Below, in pieces: positions 34,390 to 43,408 of a stretch of 64,000 bases of DNA. The notes below the pieces were generated by a model. That model made no database searches, had not been told where the DNA came from, and saw only the letters and a program-made list of their open reading frames with translations. Each line of letters opens with the position of its first letter. Within the stretch, counting starts at the first letter, position 1. Source of the stretch: JAJYSO01 sp964579505 (GTDB taxonomy: Bacteria > Bacteroidota > Bacteroidia > Flavobacteriales > Flavobacteriaceae); NCBI GenBank assembly GCA_964579505.1, contig CAZOGC010000009.1, forward strand, positions 1-64,000, written 5' to 3'. The position numbers and the translations under genes are program-made.

Positions 34390-36270
34390 TCACACAATAA
34401 ATACCGGCACTTTCACCTTGTGTCGAACGCTATCTACCGTTGTACCAAAAAGGATATCTTTAAAACCGGTATGTCCGTGACCGCCAAGAACCAACAATTC
34501 AAAATCACCTTTATTTACAATAGTGGCTATACTCTTTTTAGCAGAACCAAATCCCAACTCAGTCGAAACCGAATAACCCCGCAGAGAAAGCTCTTGCTGA
34601 TAAGCCTGAAGAAAATTCTTGTCACTAGCCGATTCGTAATCTTCTATTTCTGCTCCGTATATCATTGCTCCTGCCGATTCTACCACGTGAATAAGCGTAT
34701 AAACAGCTTCCTTTCCACCCAATTGAAGTGCGGCTGCTATACTTTCTTTATCGGTAGTTGAAAAATCTACCGCAATAGCAATTTTTTTAAACAACATGGG
34801 GTTTGTCAGTTCTTTAATAGTGGCTACCGTAATATGTGGCACCAATTTACGTTCTTTTTCCTTTACTTTACCTATCAAGGGTTCTAAAAAGATATACAGC
34901 AACAACGCTCCTGCTCCTATTGCCAGTGGAACAACGATTGCCCAAATATACACCGGATGTGCTGATGTAGTAAGCCAATGCTGCATTTGACTCATTACTA
35001 ATTTTACATTCAGTCCCACAATAACAAGGGTAATAAGCCATGCTGCTATCCGCAGGGGCCATTTAATATGAAAGCCCTTCATTAATTTCTTCTGACTCAC
35101 AAAATGAATCAGTGGAATAATAGCAAATCCTAATTGCAAACTCAGTATTACTTGGCTCAACACCAATAAACGACCGGTACTATTAGGGCCAAAATAAAGA
35201 ATTGCAAACAAAGCCGGTATAATGGCCAGTAACCGCGTAATCAGTCGCCTTGCCCACGGTTGTATACGTAAATTAAGGTGCCCCTCCATTACAATTTGTC
35301 CGGCAAGCGTACCGGTAAGAGTAGAACTCTGACCTGCAGCAATTAAAGCCACCCCAAATAAAATAGGAGCCAGCTCATTACCGATTAGCGGTTGCAAAAG
35401 TTTATACGCATCTTGAATTTCGGCCACGCCATGTAATCCGTTAGTATAAAAAACAGCAGCGGCCAAGATAAGGATAGCAGCATTGACAAACAGCGCCAGG
35501 TTAAGCGCTATAGCCGAGTCTATAAAGTTGAACCGCAAGGCTTCTTTTATTCCCTTTTTGGTGCGTTTTATTTTTCGTGATTGCACCAAAGATGAATGTA
35601 AATAAAGATTATGCGGCATTACCGTAGCCCCAATAATACCAATAGCAATATACAAAGCCTCTTTATTTGGTAAACTCGGCACCAACCCGGCAACAATACC
35701 CGCTGTATCGGGTTGGGCAAAAAACAACTCTACCACAAAAGACAGGGTAATAACAGCTACCAACCCAATAATAAAAGCTTCCATCTTACGCATGCCTTTA
35801 TTAATTAAAAACAACAGCAAAAAAGAATCTAAGGCGGTAAGTGAAACTCCCCAAATAAGGGGCAAGCCAAAAAGCAAATTCAACCCGATGGCCATTCCGA
35901 TAACCTCTGCCAAATCGGTCGCAATCATGGCAATTTCGGCTAAAATATAAAGCGCAAAATTGACAAAAGGAGAATAGGCCTCTCGCGAGGCTTGTGCCAA
36001 ATCACGACCACGCACAATACCTAGTCGCGTACACAAACTTTGTAAAAGAATCGCTATAAAATTAGACATGACCAACACCCAGATAAGTTGGTATCCAAAC
36101 TGGCTTCCTCCTGCCAAATCAGTAGCCCAGTTTCCCGGATCTACATAGCCTACACCAATAAGATAAGCCGGTCCTAAAAAGGCCAAAAACCGTTTCCACG
36201 TAGACTTTTTATTCTCGGTATTTATAGAGCCATGCATTTCTTCTGTAAGTGATCTTTTAGGAGTACTCAT
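34390..36270 (-). CDS. NRAMP metal transporter fused to a universal stress protein domain
   Basis: A 626-residue inner-membrane protein. Residues about 25-460 are an NRAMP (MntH-like) carrier for manganese or other divalent metals, with the helix-1 motif DPGN (44-47) and helix-6 MPHN (218-221). After a last hydrophobic segment (about 445-468), residues about 490-626 form a UspA-type domain opening KIAIAVDFSTTDKESIAAAL and ending with the nucleotide-loop-like LVLGGHGHTGFKD. Fusion to Usp is not the usual MntH layout and may regulate transport. It overlaps the DtxR/MntR regulator gene upstream by four bases (ATGA), so they are one operon. Confidence 0.94.
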   Translation of the reverse strand: MSTPKRSLTEEMHGSINTENKKSTWKRFLAFLGPAYLIGVGYVDPGNWATDLAGGSQFGYQLIWVLVMSNFIAILLQSLCTRLGIVRGRDLAQASREAYSPFVNFALYILAEIAMIATDLAEVIGMAIGLNLLFGLPLIWGVSLTALDSFLLLFLINKGMRKMEAFIIGLVAVITLSFVVELFFAQPDTAGIVAGLVPSLPNKEALYIAIGIIGATVMPHNLYLHSSLVQSRKIKRTKKGIKEALRFNFIDSAIALNLALFVNAAILILAAAVFYTNGLHGVAEIQDAYKLLQPLIGNELAPILFGVALIAAGQSSTLTGTLAGQIVMEGHLNLRIQPWARRLITRLLAIIPALFAILYFGPNSTGRLLVLSQVILSLQLGFAIIPLIHFVSQKKLMKGFHIKWPLRIAAWLITLVIVGLNVKLVMSQMQHWLTTSAHPVYIWAIVVPLAIGAGALLLYIFLEPLIGKVKEKERKLVPHITVATIKELTNPMLFKKIAIAVDFSTTDKESIAAALQLGGKEAVYTLIHVVESAGAMIYGAEIEDYESASDKNFLQAYQQELSLRGYSVSTELGFGSAKKSIATIVNKGDFELLVLGGHGHTGFKDILFGTTVDSVRHKVKVPVFIV

Positions 36271-36926
36271 ACTTTTTCTAATTTTAAATACATATTAACC
36301 GCTATTTTGCGCGAAATGGTTTTTTCTACTCCTTCAACCACAATCACAAAAGAATCGTCAAAAGTTTCCTTACTCACAATTTTAATACAATCTCCTAAGG
36401 CAATGTGTTGCTTGTCTAAATACTGTAAAAATTGTTTAGAAGAATCTACGACCCCTGCAAATACTCCTTCACCACCCGGCTGACAGTTAGATAGTAACGT
36501 TTTTTTTACCGGCGCAAAACAGCCTTGCTTATCCGGAATAGGATCACCGTGCGGATCTACGGTTGGTGACCCTAGAAACTCATCCAGTCTATCGGTTAAC
36601 TTTTCTGATTGAATATGCTCTAGCTGTTCGGCAATTTCGTGTACCTCATCCCAAGAAAAAGCCAGTTTTTCTACTAAAAAATATTCCCACAACCGGTGTT
36701 TTCGAATCACTTTTAATGCGTGAAGCTCTCCACTTCTAGTTAAAGTAGAGCCTTGATATGGTTCATAATTTAACAATTTTTTACGCGCTAATCGTTTTAC
36801 CATATCCGTAGCTGAAGGAGCTTTTGTCTGCATTTCTTCGGCCAATGCATTGGTAGGCACTCCTTTTTTGTAGTGTTTTTCTAAGTGATATACTGCTTTT
36901 AAATAGTTTTCTTCAGATAAAGTCAT
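36267..36926 (-). CDS. DtxR/MntR-family metal-dependent transcriptional regulator
   Basis: A 219-residue repressor. An N-terminal winged helix (about 1-65, SEENYLKAVYHLEKHY and PSATDMVKRLARKKLL) is followed by the metal-binding dimer domain with WDEVHEIAEQLEHIQSE and DPHGDPIP, and a C-terminal FeoA/SH3-like domain (about 145-219). With manganese (or iron) bound it should repress the adjacent transporter. A DtxR-like inverted repeat lies 51-66 bases upstream of the start, consistent with autoregulation. Confidence 0.94.
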   Translation of the reverse strand: MTLSEENYLKAVYHLEKHYKKGVPTNALAEEMQTKAPSATDMVKRLARKKLLNYEPYQGSTLTRSGELHALKVIRKHRLWEYFLVEKLAFSWDEVHEIAEQLEHIQSEKLTDRLDEFLGSPTVDPHGDPIPDKQGCFAPVKKTLLSNCQPGGEGVFAGVVDSSKQFLQYLDKQHIALGDCIKIVSKETFDDSFVIVVEGVEKTISRKIAVNMYLKLEKV

Positions 36927-36945
36927 CTAGTTTATTTTTCTAATA

Positions 36946-36992
36946 CAAATATATATTATTTGTTTCTAATTATATTTTTAGATTAGACTAAA
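36946..36992 (-). promoter_or_regulatory. mntR-mntH promoter region with DtxR-like operator
   Basis: On the minus strand TATATTTG (36953-36946) fits the TAnnTTTG -7 box, 20 bases before the start. Upstream of it, 36977-36992 reads TTTAG-ATTAGA-CTAAA, a 5-bp inverted repeat with the half-site arrangement of DtxR/IdeR/MntR boxes (TTAGG-type). Its position over the -33 region fits repression by the encoded regulator. Binding is inferred. Confidence 0.45.
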
Positions 36993-37063
36993 TTTTAAAT
37001 AAAATGAAAAGAAAAACACACAAAGTACTCTGTATCAATAAAAAACTTCTATAATAGGAATGT

Positions 37064-37375
37064 TTATTTTGTATACCGAAGGCGAAACCTCAGCTTTTCT
37101 ATTTGGCGGGCTATAATTAATTGGGTCAAAATTTCACCGGGTGTTTTTTGAGTATATGGATTTTCTAACGCTTGTTTTATTTTTTCTTGAGAAACGTCAA
37201 TGCGGTATAAAATAGCGATGAGCTTATTAAAATCGTGCTGAATCAACTCATCTAGATAATTGGCTAGTTGTTGTTGAAGGTTTTCCGAAAACGCAGCAGA
37301 AGGTTCGGTCGGCTCTAATCCTACCAGCTTAACACTCCACAGCAAGGCTTTTTGTTTTTCTTCTGCCGATCCCAT
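37064..37375 (-). CDS. Small protein of unknown function
   Basis: A 103-residue helical protein if started at the ATG at 37375 (MGSAEEKQKALLW); the frame also allows an ATG 11 codons upstream. It contains LANYLDELIQHDFNKLIAIL and a basic end (IEKLRFRLRYTK). No signal peptide or membrane segment. The regular amphipathic helices suggest a real cytoplasmic protein. I do not recognise the family. It sits alone between the PurF-like gene and mntR on the minus strand. Confidence 0.6.
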   Translation of the reverse strand: MGSAEEKQKALLWSVKLVGLEPTEPSAAFSENLQQQLANYLDELIQHDFNKLIAILYRIDVSQEKIKQALENPYTQKTPGEILTQLIIARQIEKLRFRLRYTK

Positions 37376-37498
37376 CTTTAAAATTCCATTATTGAATCCA
37401 ATCCGCATTGTAACCCCGTAAAAGTACTAACTTTTTGTACAGTGGTTAATTTATGGGGCAATTTAGCAGTACCCATTAGGAGCATCTACTTATAAAAA

Positions 37499-39394
37499 CT
37501 AATAGGCACGTTCTTTCTTGCCTTCATAAAAATTCATGAAAGCCCGGTTTACCACACGGTTTCCACCAGGAGTCGGGTAATCTCCGGTAAAATACCAATC
37601 GCCTAAATTTTTGGGGCAGGCTTTGTGTAAATTCTCAACCGTTTGGTATATCACTTTTACTTGTGCTTTAATTGAGTTATTAGCCAATAATTCAGCTATT
37701 TTATCTGAAATTTCTTCCGGAGTAAACGGCTCATAAATCTCTTTTACAAAATTCTGAACTTCTGTATCGGCTAGATGGGCTTGTTGTTTACATTTTTGAT
37801 AAACTTTATCTACCACATCATATCGGCTCGTTTCTTTCAGCAAAGATATAGCCGCGCGGAAAGCGATAAAATCTTCTAATCGTGCCATATCAATTCCGTA
37901 GCAGTCGGGGTAGCGAATTTGAGGTGCTGATGATACCACAATAATTTTTTTGGGACCCAGTCGGTCTAACATATGCAAAATACTCTTTTTAAGCGTAGTA
38001 CCGCGTACAATGCTATCATCTATAATTACCAGATTATCGTTAGGTTTTACCACTCCGTACGTCACATCATATACATGTGCCACCAAATCGTCTCGACTAC
38101 TATCTTCCGTAATAAACGTGCGGAGCTTTGCATCTTTTACCGCAATTTTTTCAGTGCGAATACGATGTGCCAAAATTTCTTTTAAGCGTTTAGCGGTAAT
38201 GGTTTTCCGCTCTTTAATTATTGCTTCATTTTTTTGCCGATTCAGTTCGTCTTGGGCGCTCTCTGCCATTCCGAAAAAAGCTGTTTCAGCGGTATTAGGA
38301 ATGTAAGAAAATACTGAATTGACGGTATCGTAACCTATTTCTTTAAGCACCGCCGGCATTATTAATTTACCCAAATTTTTTCGCTCTTGGTAAATCTCGG
38401 CATCATTCCCTCTCGAAAAATAAATACGCTCAAAAGAACACGCTTTAAATGCCAATGGATCAATGATTCTTTCCTCTTTAACTTTTCCGTTTCTTTTGGT
38501 AATTAGAGCACAACCCGGAGTTAATTCTTTTACTTGATTAAGTTTCAAATCAAAGGTTGTCTGTAAAACAGAACGTTCAGAAGCTACGGCTACCACCTCT
38601 TCATCTTGGTAATAATATACGGGTCTGATACCGGATGGATCGCGTAACACAAAAGAATCTCCGTGTCCTAATAATCCGGCCATAGCATACCCTCCATCCC
38701 AGTCTTTTGAAGAGTTGCGTAAGATATTTCCTACATCTAAGCGTTCGGCAATATGAGCAGAGGCATCCCGTTTATTAATTTCTTCTTCTTTTAAATCATC
38801 ATAGAGTTTTTCTACCTCTGAGTCTAAAAAATGGCCTATTTTTTCTAAAACCGTTACGGTATCTGATTTTTCTTTTGGGTGCTGCCCTAAATCCACCAAA
38901 TACTGAAACTGTTGAGGCACATTTGTCATATTAAAGTTACCTGCTAAAATCAGGTTTCGGTGCATCCAATTATTTTGACGCAAAAATGGATGAACACTCT
39001 CTATACTGTTTTTGCCAAAAGTACCATACCGTACGTGCCCCAAATACAGTTCACCCACATAAGGCACACGGTGCTTTAACTCTTCTATAGATATTTCTTC
39101 CGGCAAACGTGCACGCTCAGCATTAATGCGTTCATTAATCTTAGCAAACACGTCTTGTATAGGCTGCTGTTCTTTAGAACGAGCGCGACTAATAAACCGC
39201 TCTCCCGGCTGCATATCAAATTTAATGCTTGCCAGCCCTGCTCCATCTTGCCCACGGTTGTGCTGCTTCTCCATCATCAAGTACATCTTGTTCAGCCCAT
39301 AAAAAGCCGTACCGTATTTTTTTTGATAATACGCTAAAGGCTTTCGCAACCGCAACACGGCAATGCCACACTCATGTTCTATCTTATCACTCAT
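37499..39394 (-). CDS. PurF-like amidophosphoribosyltransferase, long Bacteroidota form
   Basis: A 631-residue class II glutamine amidotransferase joined to a phosphoribosyltransferase domain. The nucleophile Cys9 in HECGIAVL requires removal of an eight-residue leader. KQHNRGQDGAG and GHVRYGT are amidotransferase motifs. The PRPP-binding motif is VIIDDSIVRGTTLKKSI, with YPDCYGIDM downstream. Standard PurF is about 470-510 residues; this form has extra stretches (about 60-110 and 350-410). It catalyses, or derives from an enzyme catalysing, the first step of purine synthesis. It may coexist with a canonical PurF elsewhere, so I give no symbol. Confidence 0.88.
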   Translation of the reverse strand: MSDKIEHECGIAVLRLRKPLAYYQKKYGTAFYGLNKMYLMMEKQHNRGQDGAGLASIKFDMQPGERFISRARSKEQQPIQDVFAKINERINAERARLPEEISIEELKHRVPYVGELYLGHVRYGTFGKNSIESVHPFLRQNNWMHRNLILAGNFNMTNVPQQFQYLVDLGQHPKEKSDTVTVLEKIGHFLDSEVEKLYDDLKEEEINKRDASAHIAERLDVGNILRNSSKDWDGGYAMAGLLGHGDSFVLRDPSGIRPVYYYQDEEVVAVASERSVLQTTFDLKLNQVKELTPGCALITKRNGKVKEERIIDPLAFKACSFERIYFSRGNDAEIYQERKNLGKLIMPAVLKEIGYDTVNSVFSYIPNTAETAFFGMAESAQDELNRQKNEAIIKERKTITAKRLKEILAHRIRTEKIAVKDAKLRTFITEDSSRDDLVAHVYDVTYGVVKPNDNLVIIDDSIVRGTTLKKSILHMLDRLGPKKIIVVSSAPQIRYPDCYGIDMARLEDFIAFRAAISLLKETSRYDVVDKVYQKCKQQAHLADTEVQNFVKEIYEPFTPEEISDKIAELLANNSIKAQVKVIYQTVENLHKACPKNLGDWYFTGDYPTPGGNRVVNRAFMNFYEGKKERAY

Positions 39395-39403
39395 AGTTAC
39401 TTA

Positions 39404-39411
39404 CAAAATTA
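39404..39411 (-). promoter_or_regulatory. Candidate -7 box of the PurF-like gene
   Basis: Minus strand TAATTTTG ends 10 bases before the ATG at 39394. The leader would be only a few bases long, so this is weak evidence. Confidence 0.2.
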
Positions 39412-39423
39412 CAACAATCTATA

Positions 39424-39448
39424 ATAAAAAAGCCCTGAAAAACAGGGC
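39424..39448 (-). terminator. Intrinsic terminator of the PfkB kinase gene
   Basis: On the minus strand GCCCTG-TTTTT-CAGGGC (39448-39432) is followed by a run of T. It starts 10 bases after the stop codon at 39458. A clear rho-independent terminator. Confidence 0.88.
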
Positions 39449-39457
39449 ACAAATTTA

Positions 39458-40381
39458 CTACGCTAAATCTATATTAAACTGTGTTAACGATTTAAAGACC
39501 TTAAGTCGTTTTTTAATCTCGTTAGGTTTAAGATTTATCAGCCTATCCGTTCCAAATTTTTCTACACAAAAAGAGGCTAAATTAGCAGCATAAATCATTG
39601 CCTTTTTCATGCTTTTAAACGAATAATCATCTTCTTGCGCCAAATATCCGGCAAAGCCACCGGCAAAAGTATCGCCCGCTCCGGTAGGATCAAATACTTC
39701 TTCTAATGGTAAAGCCGGGGCAAAAAACATTTGGTCTTCTTGAAACAACAGCGCTCCGTGTTCTCCTTTTTTAATTACTACTGTTTTAGGTCCCATCTCT
39801 TGAATTACCCGGTTGGCTTTTACTAAAGAGTACTCCCCTGAAAGCTGCCGTGCTTCTTCATCGTTAATCGTAATGACATTTACTTTTGAAATTACATTTT
39901 TGAGTTCTTCAAGCGTATTGTCCATCCAAAAATTCATCGTATCTAGCACAATGAGTTTGGGGTTATGAACCTGTTCAATCACACTTAGCTGCACCAGTGG
40001 ATGAAGGTTACCTAGCATAACTACTTCTGCGTTTTTATAAGCTTCCGGCACTTTAGGTTGAAAATCAGCCAAGACATTTAGTTGAGTTTCTAAGGTATCG
40101 CGACCAATCATATCATCGTGATATCTACCACTCCAAAAGAAAGTTTTTCCATCTTCTACTACTTCTAATCCGGTCGTATCAATTCCTCTATTTTTAAAAA
40201 TATTGATATACTCTTGTGGAAAATCGCCTCCCACTACCGACACAATACTACTATCTACCTCAAATTGATCCGCAGCCAAGCTAATATAAGTCCCGGCTCC
40301 TCCTAAAATTTTTCCGGTTTTACCGTAAGTTGTTTCAAGGGCATCAAAAGCTACACTACCAACAATGACTAATTTTCCCAT
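39458..40381 (-). CDS. PfkB-family carbohydrate/nucleoside kinase
   Basis: A 307-residue cytoplasmic kinase of the ribokinase/PfkB fold. I chose the ATG at 40381 because MGKLVIVGSVAFDAL is the typical opening and a TAnnTTTG box lies 19 bases upstream; seven further codons are possible. GGAGTYISLAA is the substrate-binding region, and DPTGAGDTFAGGF gives the catalytic Asp and anion hole. The substrate (sugar, nucleoside or other) cannot be told. Tight terminator and own promoter make it monocistronic. Confidence 0.92.
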   Translation of the reverse strand: MGKLVIVGSVAFDALETTYGKTGKILGGAGTYISLAADQFEVDSSIVSVVGGDFPQEYINIFKNRGIDTTGLEVVEDGKTFFWSGRYHDDMIGRDTLETQLNVLADFQPKVPEAYKNAEVVMLGNLHPLVQLSVIEQVHNPKLIVLDTMNFWMDNTLEELKNVISKVNVITINDEEARQLSGEYSLVKANRVIQEMGPKTVVIKKGEHGALLFQEDQMFFAPALPLEEVFDPTGAGDTFAGGFAGYLAQEDDYSFKSMKKAMIYAANLASFCVEKFGTDRLINLKPNEIKKRLKVFKSLTQFNIDLA

Positions 40382-40399
40382 AAAGGCTTGAATTTTTTG

Positions 40400-40407
40400 C
40401 AAATATA
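40400..40407 (-). promoter_or_regulatory. Candidate -7 box of the PfkB kinase gene
   Basis: Minus strand TATATTTG (TAnnTTTG) 18 bases before the chosen ATG; supports the shorter start. No -33 TTG at the expected distance. Confidence 0.35.
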
Positions 40408-40447
40408 AGCGGATTTAAAAGAAAACGAAGAAGCCAACAATACTAAA

Positions 40448-41395
40448 TTACAGGCTTGTTTCTTCTTCTTTTGGTTTGATATAAATAGAGGCCACAATTC
40501 CGCCCGCTAAAGCCACAGCAATAACCAGCAATGACAACCAAGAGGGTAAGTGAAAATGAAACAACTCTGCCGCAATCATTTTTAAACCCACAAAAGCTAA
40601 AATAATAGCCAAACTGTAGTTGATGAGCCTAAATTTTTCAATCACTCCCACAATAAGGAAGAACAGCGAACGAAGTCCCAAAATAGCCAGAATATTAGAG
40701 GTAAACACAATGTATTCATGTTGTGTAATGGCAAGCACTGCCGGAATACTGTCTAAGGCAAACATTACATCGGTTAGCTCTATGATGATAAGTGCCACAA
40801 AAAGCGGGGTGGCATAGCGGCGTTTTCCTTCATGAATAAAGAAATCGTGCCCTCTCATTTTATCGGTTACCGGCAAATATTTAGTGATTTGCTTATAAAA
40901 CCACGAGTCTTTAGGATCTGAATCATCATCATTTTTCAGCATAGAATACGCCGTGTAAAGCAAGAAAGCGCCAAACACATACATCATCCAGTCAAAGCGA
41001 CTGATTAAAGCCACTCCGAAAAAGATCATAATTCCGCGAAAAACGATTGCTCCCAGAATACCCCAAAACAAGACGCGGTGTTGGTATTTAGGCGGTATCT
41101 TAAATGCACTAAAAATTACCGCAATTACAAAAACGTTATCTATACTCAGCGAGAGTTCTACCAAATAACCGGTATAATAATCTAATGTAGCTGTTGTAGG
41201 AGACAGTCCGGTGAGGGTTCCGTTAGAAAAAAGCCACCAAATAACTCCCCCAAACAAAATAGCGACGCTTACCCATATAGCAGTATATTTACCCGCTTCT
41301 TTGGTTGAAATAACATGGTCGTCTTTGTTAAGAACGCCCAAATCAATAACCAAACAAATAATGACTAAAAGTAGGAAGCCGCCCCAAATCCACAT
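40448..41395 (-). CDS. TerC-family integral membrane protein
   Basis: A 315-residue inner-membrane protein with about nine hydrophobic helices. The family motifs with buried acids are present: LVELSLSIDNVFVIAVIF and IIELTDVMFALDSIPAVLAI. TerC proteins are linked to tellurite resistance and, in the Alx/MeeF branch, to manganese export. Its location four genes from mntR-mntH is suggestive but not linked by operon structure. Substrate unproven. Confidence 0.92.
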   Translation of the reverse strand: MWIWGGFLLLVIICLVIDLGVLNKDDHVISTKEAGKYTAIWVSVAILFGGVIWWLFSNGTLTGLSPTTATLDYYTGYLVELSLSIDNVFVIAVIFSAFKIPPKYQHRVLFWGILGAIVFRGIMIFFGVALISRFDWMMYVFGAFLLYTAYSMLKNDDDSDPKDSWFYKQITKYLPVTDKMRGHDFFIHEGKRRYATPLFVALIIIELTDVMFALDSIPAVLAITQHEYIVFTSNILAILGLRSLFFLIVGVIEKFRLINYSLAIILAFVGLKMIAAELFHFHLPSWLSLLVIAVALAGGIVASIYIKPKEEETSL

Positions 41396-41481
41396 AAAAA
41401 ATAGTTTTTAAATGTTCTTTTTTCGATATTATGTATTTTGAAGTGCTTAAACCCTTCAAAACATACAATTTCTTAATGGCG

Positions 41482-41489
41482 CAAAGATA
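41482..41489 (-). promoter_or_regulatory. Candidate -7 box of the TerC gene
   Basis: Minus strand TATCTTTG (TAnnTTTG) in the gap between recJ and the TerC gene, 86 bases before the ATG. It would give an 80-base leader, of interest because Mn-export TerC genes in other bacteria have leader riboswitches; no such fold was recognised here. Confidence 0.3.
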
Positions 41490-41520
41490 GTTTATTATTT
41501 TCAGCAAAAAATGTTAAGAA

Positions 41521-43212
41521 TTACCGCAAATCTCTTAACTTTAACTGTAATGTGGTTTTTCCGTTCCATTCATTTTCTTCTACAGAATAAACAACCTCTA
41601 TCGGATTATTATCTGCGAGCAAAGCTAATTTATCTCCCAGATTAAATCCGATGGCATTGTAATAATTAGGTGCGTTTACCTTTCTAAGTGCACAACGCAA
41701 ATGTTTATCCTCTTCTCCTATAGGTTTGGCATAACCTGTATCATGCACATTTTTTGTCAAAAACACCGGTCGCATGTTACCCGGACCAAAAGGAGCAAAC
41801 TGTTTTAAAATACGACAGAATTTTGGGGTAAGTGCGCCAAAATCGAGTTCTTTATCAATTAAAATCTGAGGAATGAGTAATTTTTCGTCTATCATATCGT
41901 GAACTACTTCTTCAAACCGTTGTTTAAATTTTTCATAGTTTGCTTCTTCTAAGGTGAGTCCCGCGGCATATTTGTGTCCTCCAAACTGTTCTATATATTC
42001 TGAACAAGCTTCTAAAGCATTGTATATATCAAAACCGCGTACCGAGCGCGCTGAAGCTGCCAATTTTTGACCGCTTTTAGTAAACACCAGCGTAGGGCGA
42101 TAATAGGTTTCTATGAGTCGAGAGGCCACAATACCGATCACTCCTTTATGCCAATCTTCTTGATAGACCACGGTAGAGAATCGATTTTGTTCTCCGTTTG
42201 TTTCTATTTGTTGCAAGGCCTCTTCTGCAATACGATGATCTGCCTCTTTTCGGTCAGCATTATAGGTTTCTACCGCTTGTGCCATTTTCGAGGCTTGCGT
42301 CTCATCAGTTTCCATTAGCAACTCTGCCGCACGCAACGCGTGCGCCATCCTACCGGCAGCATTAATACGCGGTGCAATGATAAACACTACATCTGTAATG
42401 GTTAACTCTTCTTTCTTTACATTGGCAATCATTGCTTTAAATCCGGGACGTGGCAAGGTATTCATCACATGTAAACCGTGATAGGCCAATATGCGATTCT
42501 CACCAACAATAGGAACAATATCTGCACCAATGGCTGTAGCCACCAAATCTAAATATGGAAGCAATAATTCAAAATCTTTTCCGCTGTTTTGCGTTAAAGC
42601 CTGAATAACTTTAAACCCGATGCCACATCCGCATAATTCTTTAAACGGATACGAACAATCTTTTTGTTTTGGGTCTAAAACAGCTATGGCCTCCGGTACT
42701 TTTTCTCCCGGTCTATGATGGTCACAAATAATAAAATCTATGTCTTTTTCTCGTGCGTAAGCCACTTTGTCTATAGCTTTTATACCACAGTCTAGTGCAA
42801 TTATTAAACCGCAAGCATTGTCTGCCGCAAAATCAATTCCTTTATAAGAAATACCATATCCTTCGGTATACCGGTCGGGAATATAGGAGGCTACATTGGG
42901 TGTGAGTGTACGCAAAAAAGTAGTCATTAAAGCCACGCTGGTAGTGCCGTCAACATCATAATCACCGTACACCAAGATATTCTCTTCAGCAGCAAGCGCT
43001 TTTTCGATTCGCTGTACCGCTTTCTCCATCCCTTTCATCAAAAACGGATCGTGAAGCGCTCTTAAATCAGGACGAAAAAAGGCTTTTGCCCGGTCAAAAT
43101 TTTCTATTCCTCGTTGCACTAACAAATAAGCAATGTTTTTAGATACCCCTAAAGCTTTTGCTAAGTAATTTATTTTATCGGTATCTGGGTGAGGTTGTAA
43201 TATCCAGCGCAT
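41521..43212 (-). CDS. recJ: Single-stranded-DNA-specific exonuclease RecJ
   Basis: A 5'-3' exonuclease for recombination and repair, 563 residues, the usual length. The DHH phosphoesterase motifs are complete: NILVYGDYDVDGTTSVAL (motif I, about 78-95), IIALDCGIKA, IICDHHRPGE (motif III) and the DHHA1 GGHKYAAGLTL. The C-terminal OB-fold-like part has FAPFGPGNMRPVF. The start at 43212 is supported by a TATCTTTG box 29 bases upstream. No operon partner. Confidence 0.96.
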   Translation of the reverse strand: MRWILQPHPDTDKINYLAKALGVSKNIAYLLVQRGIENFDRAKAFFRPDLRALHDPFLMKGMEKAVQRIEKALAAEENILVYGDYDVDGTTSVALMTTFLRTLTPNVASYIPDRYTEGYGISYKGIDFAADNACGLIIALDCGIKAIDKVAYAREKDIDFIICDHHRPGEKVPEAIAVLDPKQKDCSYPFKELCGCGIGFKVIQALTQNSGKDFELLLPYLDLVATAIGADIVPIVGENRILAYHGLHVMNTLPRPGFKAMIANVKKEELTITDVVFIIAPRINAAGRMAHALRAAELLMETDETQASKMAQAVETYNADRKEADHRIAEEALQQIETNGEQNRFSTVVYQEDWHKGVIGIVASRLIETYYRPTLVFTKSGQKLAASARSVRGFDIYNALEACSEYIEQFGGHKYAAGLTLEEANYEKFKQRFEEVVHDMIDEKLLIPQILIDKELDFGALTPKFCRILKQFAPFGPGNMRPVFLTKNVHDTGYAKPIGEEDKHLRCALRKVNAPNYYNAIGFNLGDKLALLADNNPIEVVYSVEENEWNGKTTLQLKLRDLR

Positions 43213-43240
43213 AAGCCTAAATAAGGGTTTTTACGAGCCT

Positions 43241-43248
43241 CAAAGATA
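43241..43248 (-). promoter_or_regulatory. Candidate -7 box of recJ
   Basis: Minus strand TATCTTTG (TAnnTTTG), 28 bases before the recJ start. No clear -33. Confidence 0.35.
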
Positions 43249-43356
43249 CGGAAATGAGCAATTAAAATGCTACAGAAACAATAAATAACTCATATACAAA
43301 TAATTATGCGTTCACAATTTTATTATTTTTATTCAATCTAATTAACATGTATTTTA

Positions 43357-43364
43357 TAGATTTG
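43357..43364 (+). promoter_or_regulatory. Candidate -7 box of the TonB receptor operon
   Basis: TAGATTTG (TAnnTTTG) 44 bases before the receptor start. No strong -33 and no confident Fur site seen. Confidence 0.35.
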
Positions 43365-43408
43365 CCGAGCCATTTTGATTTAGGAGGGAACTCCTCTAAA
43401 AGTGAGTT

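Noticed and set aside
41396..41481. Leader of TerC as a manganese (yybP-type) riboswitch
   Set aside because: I could not find the conserved loop sequences or helices of that class; only a -7 box was kept.
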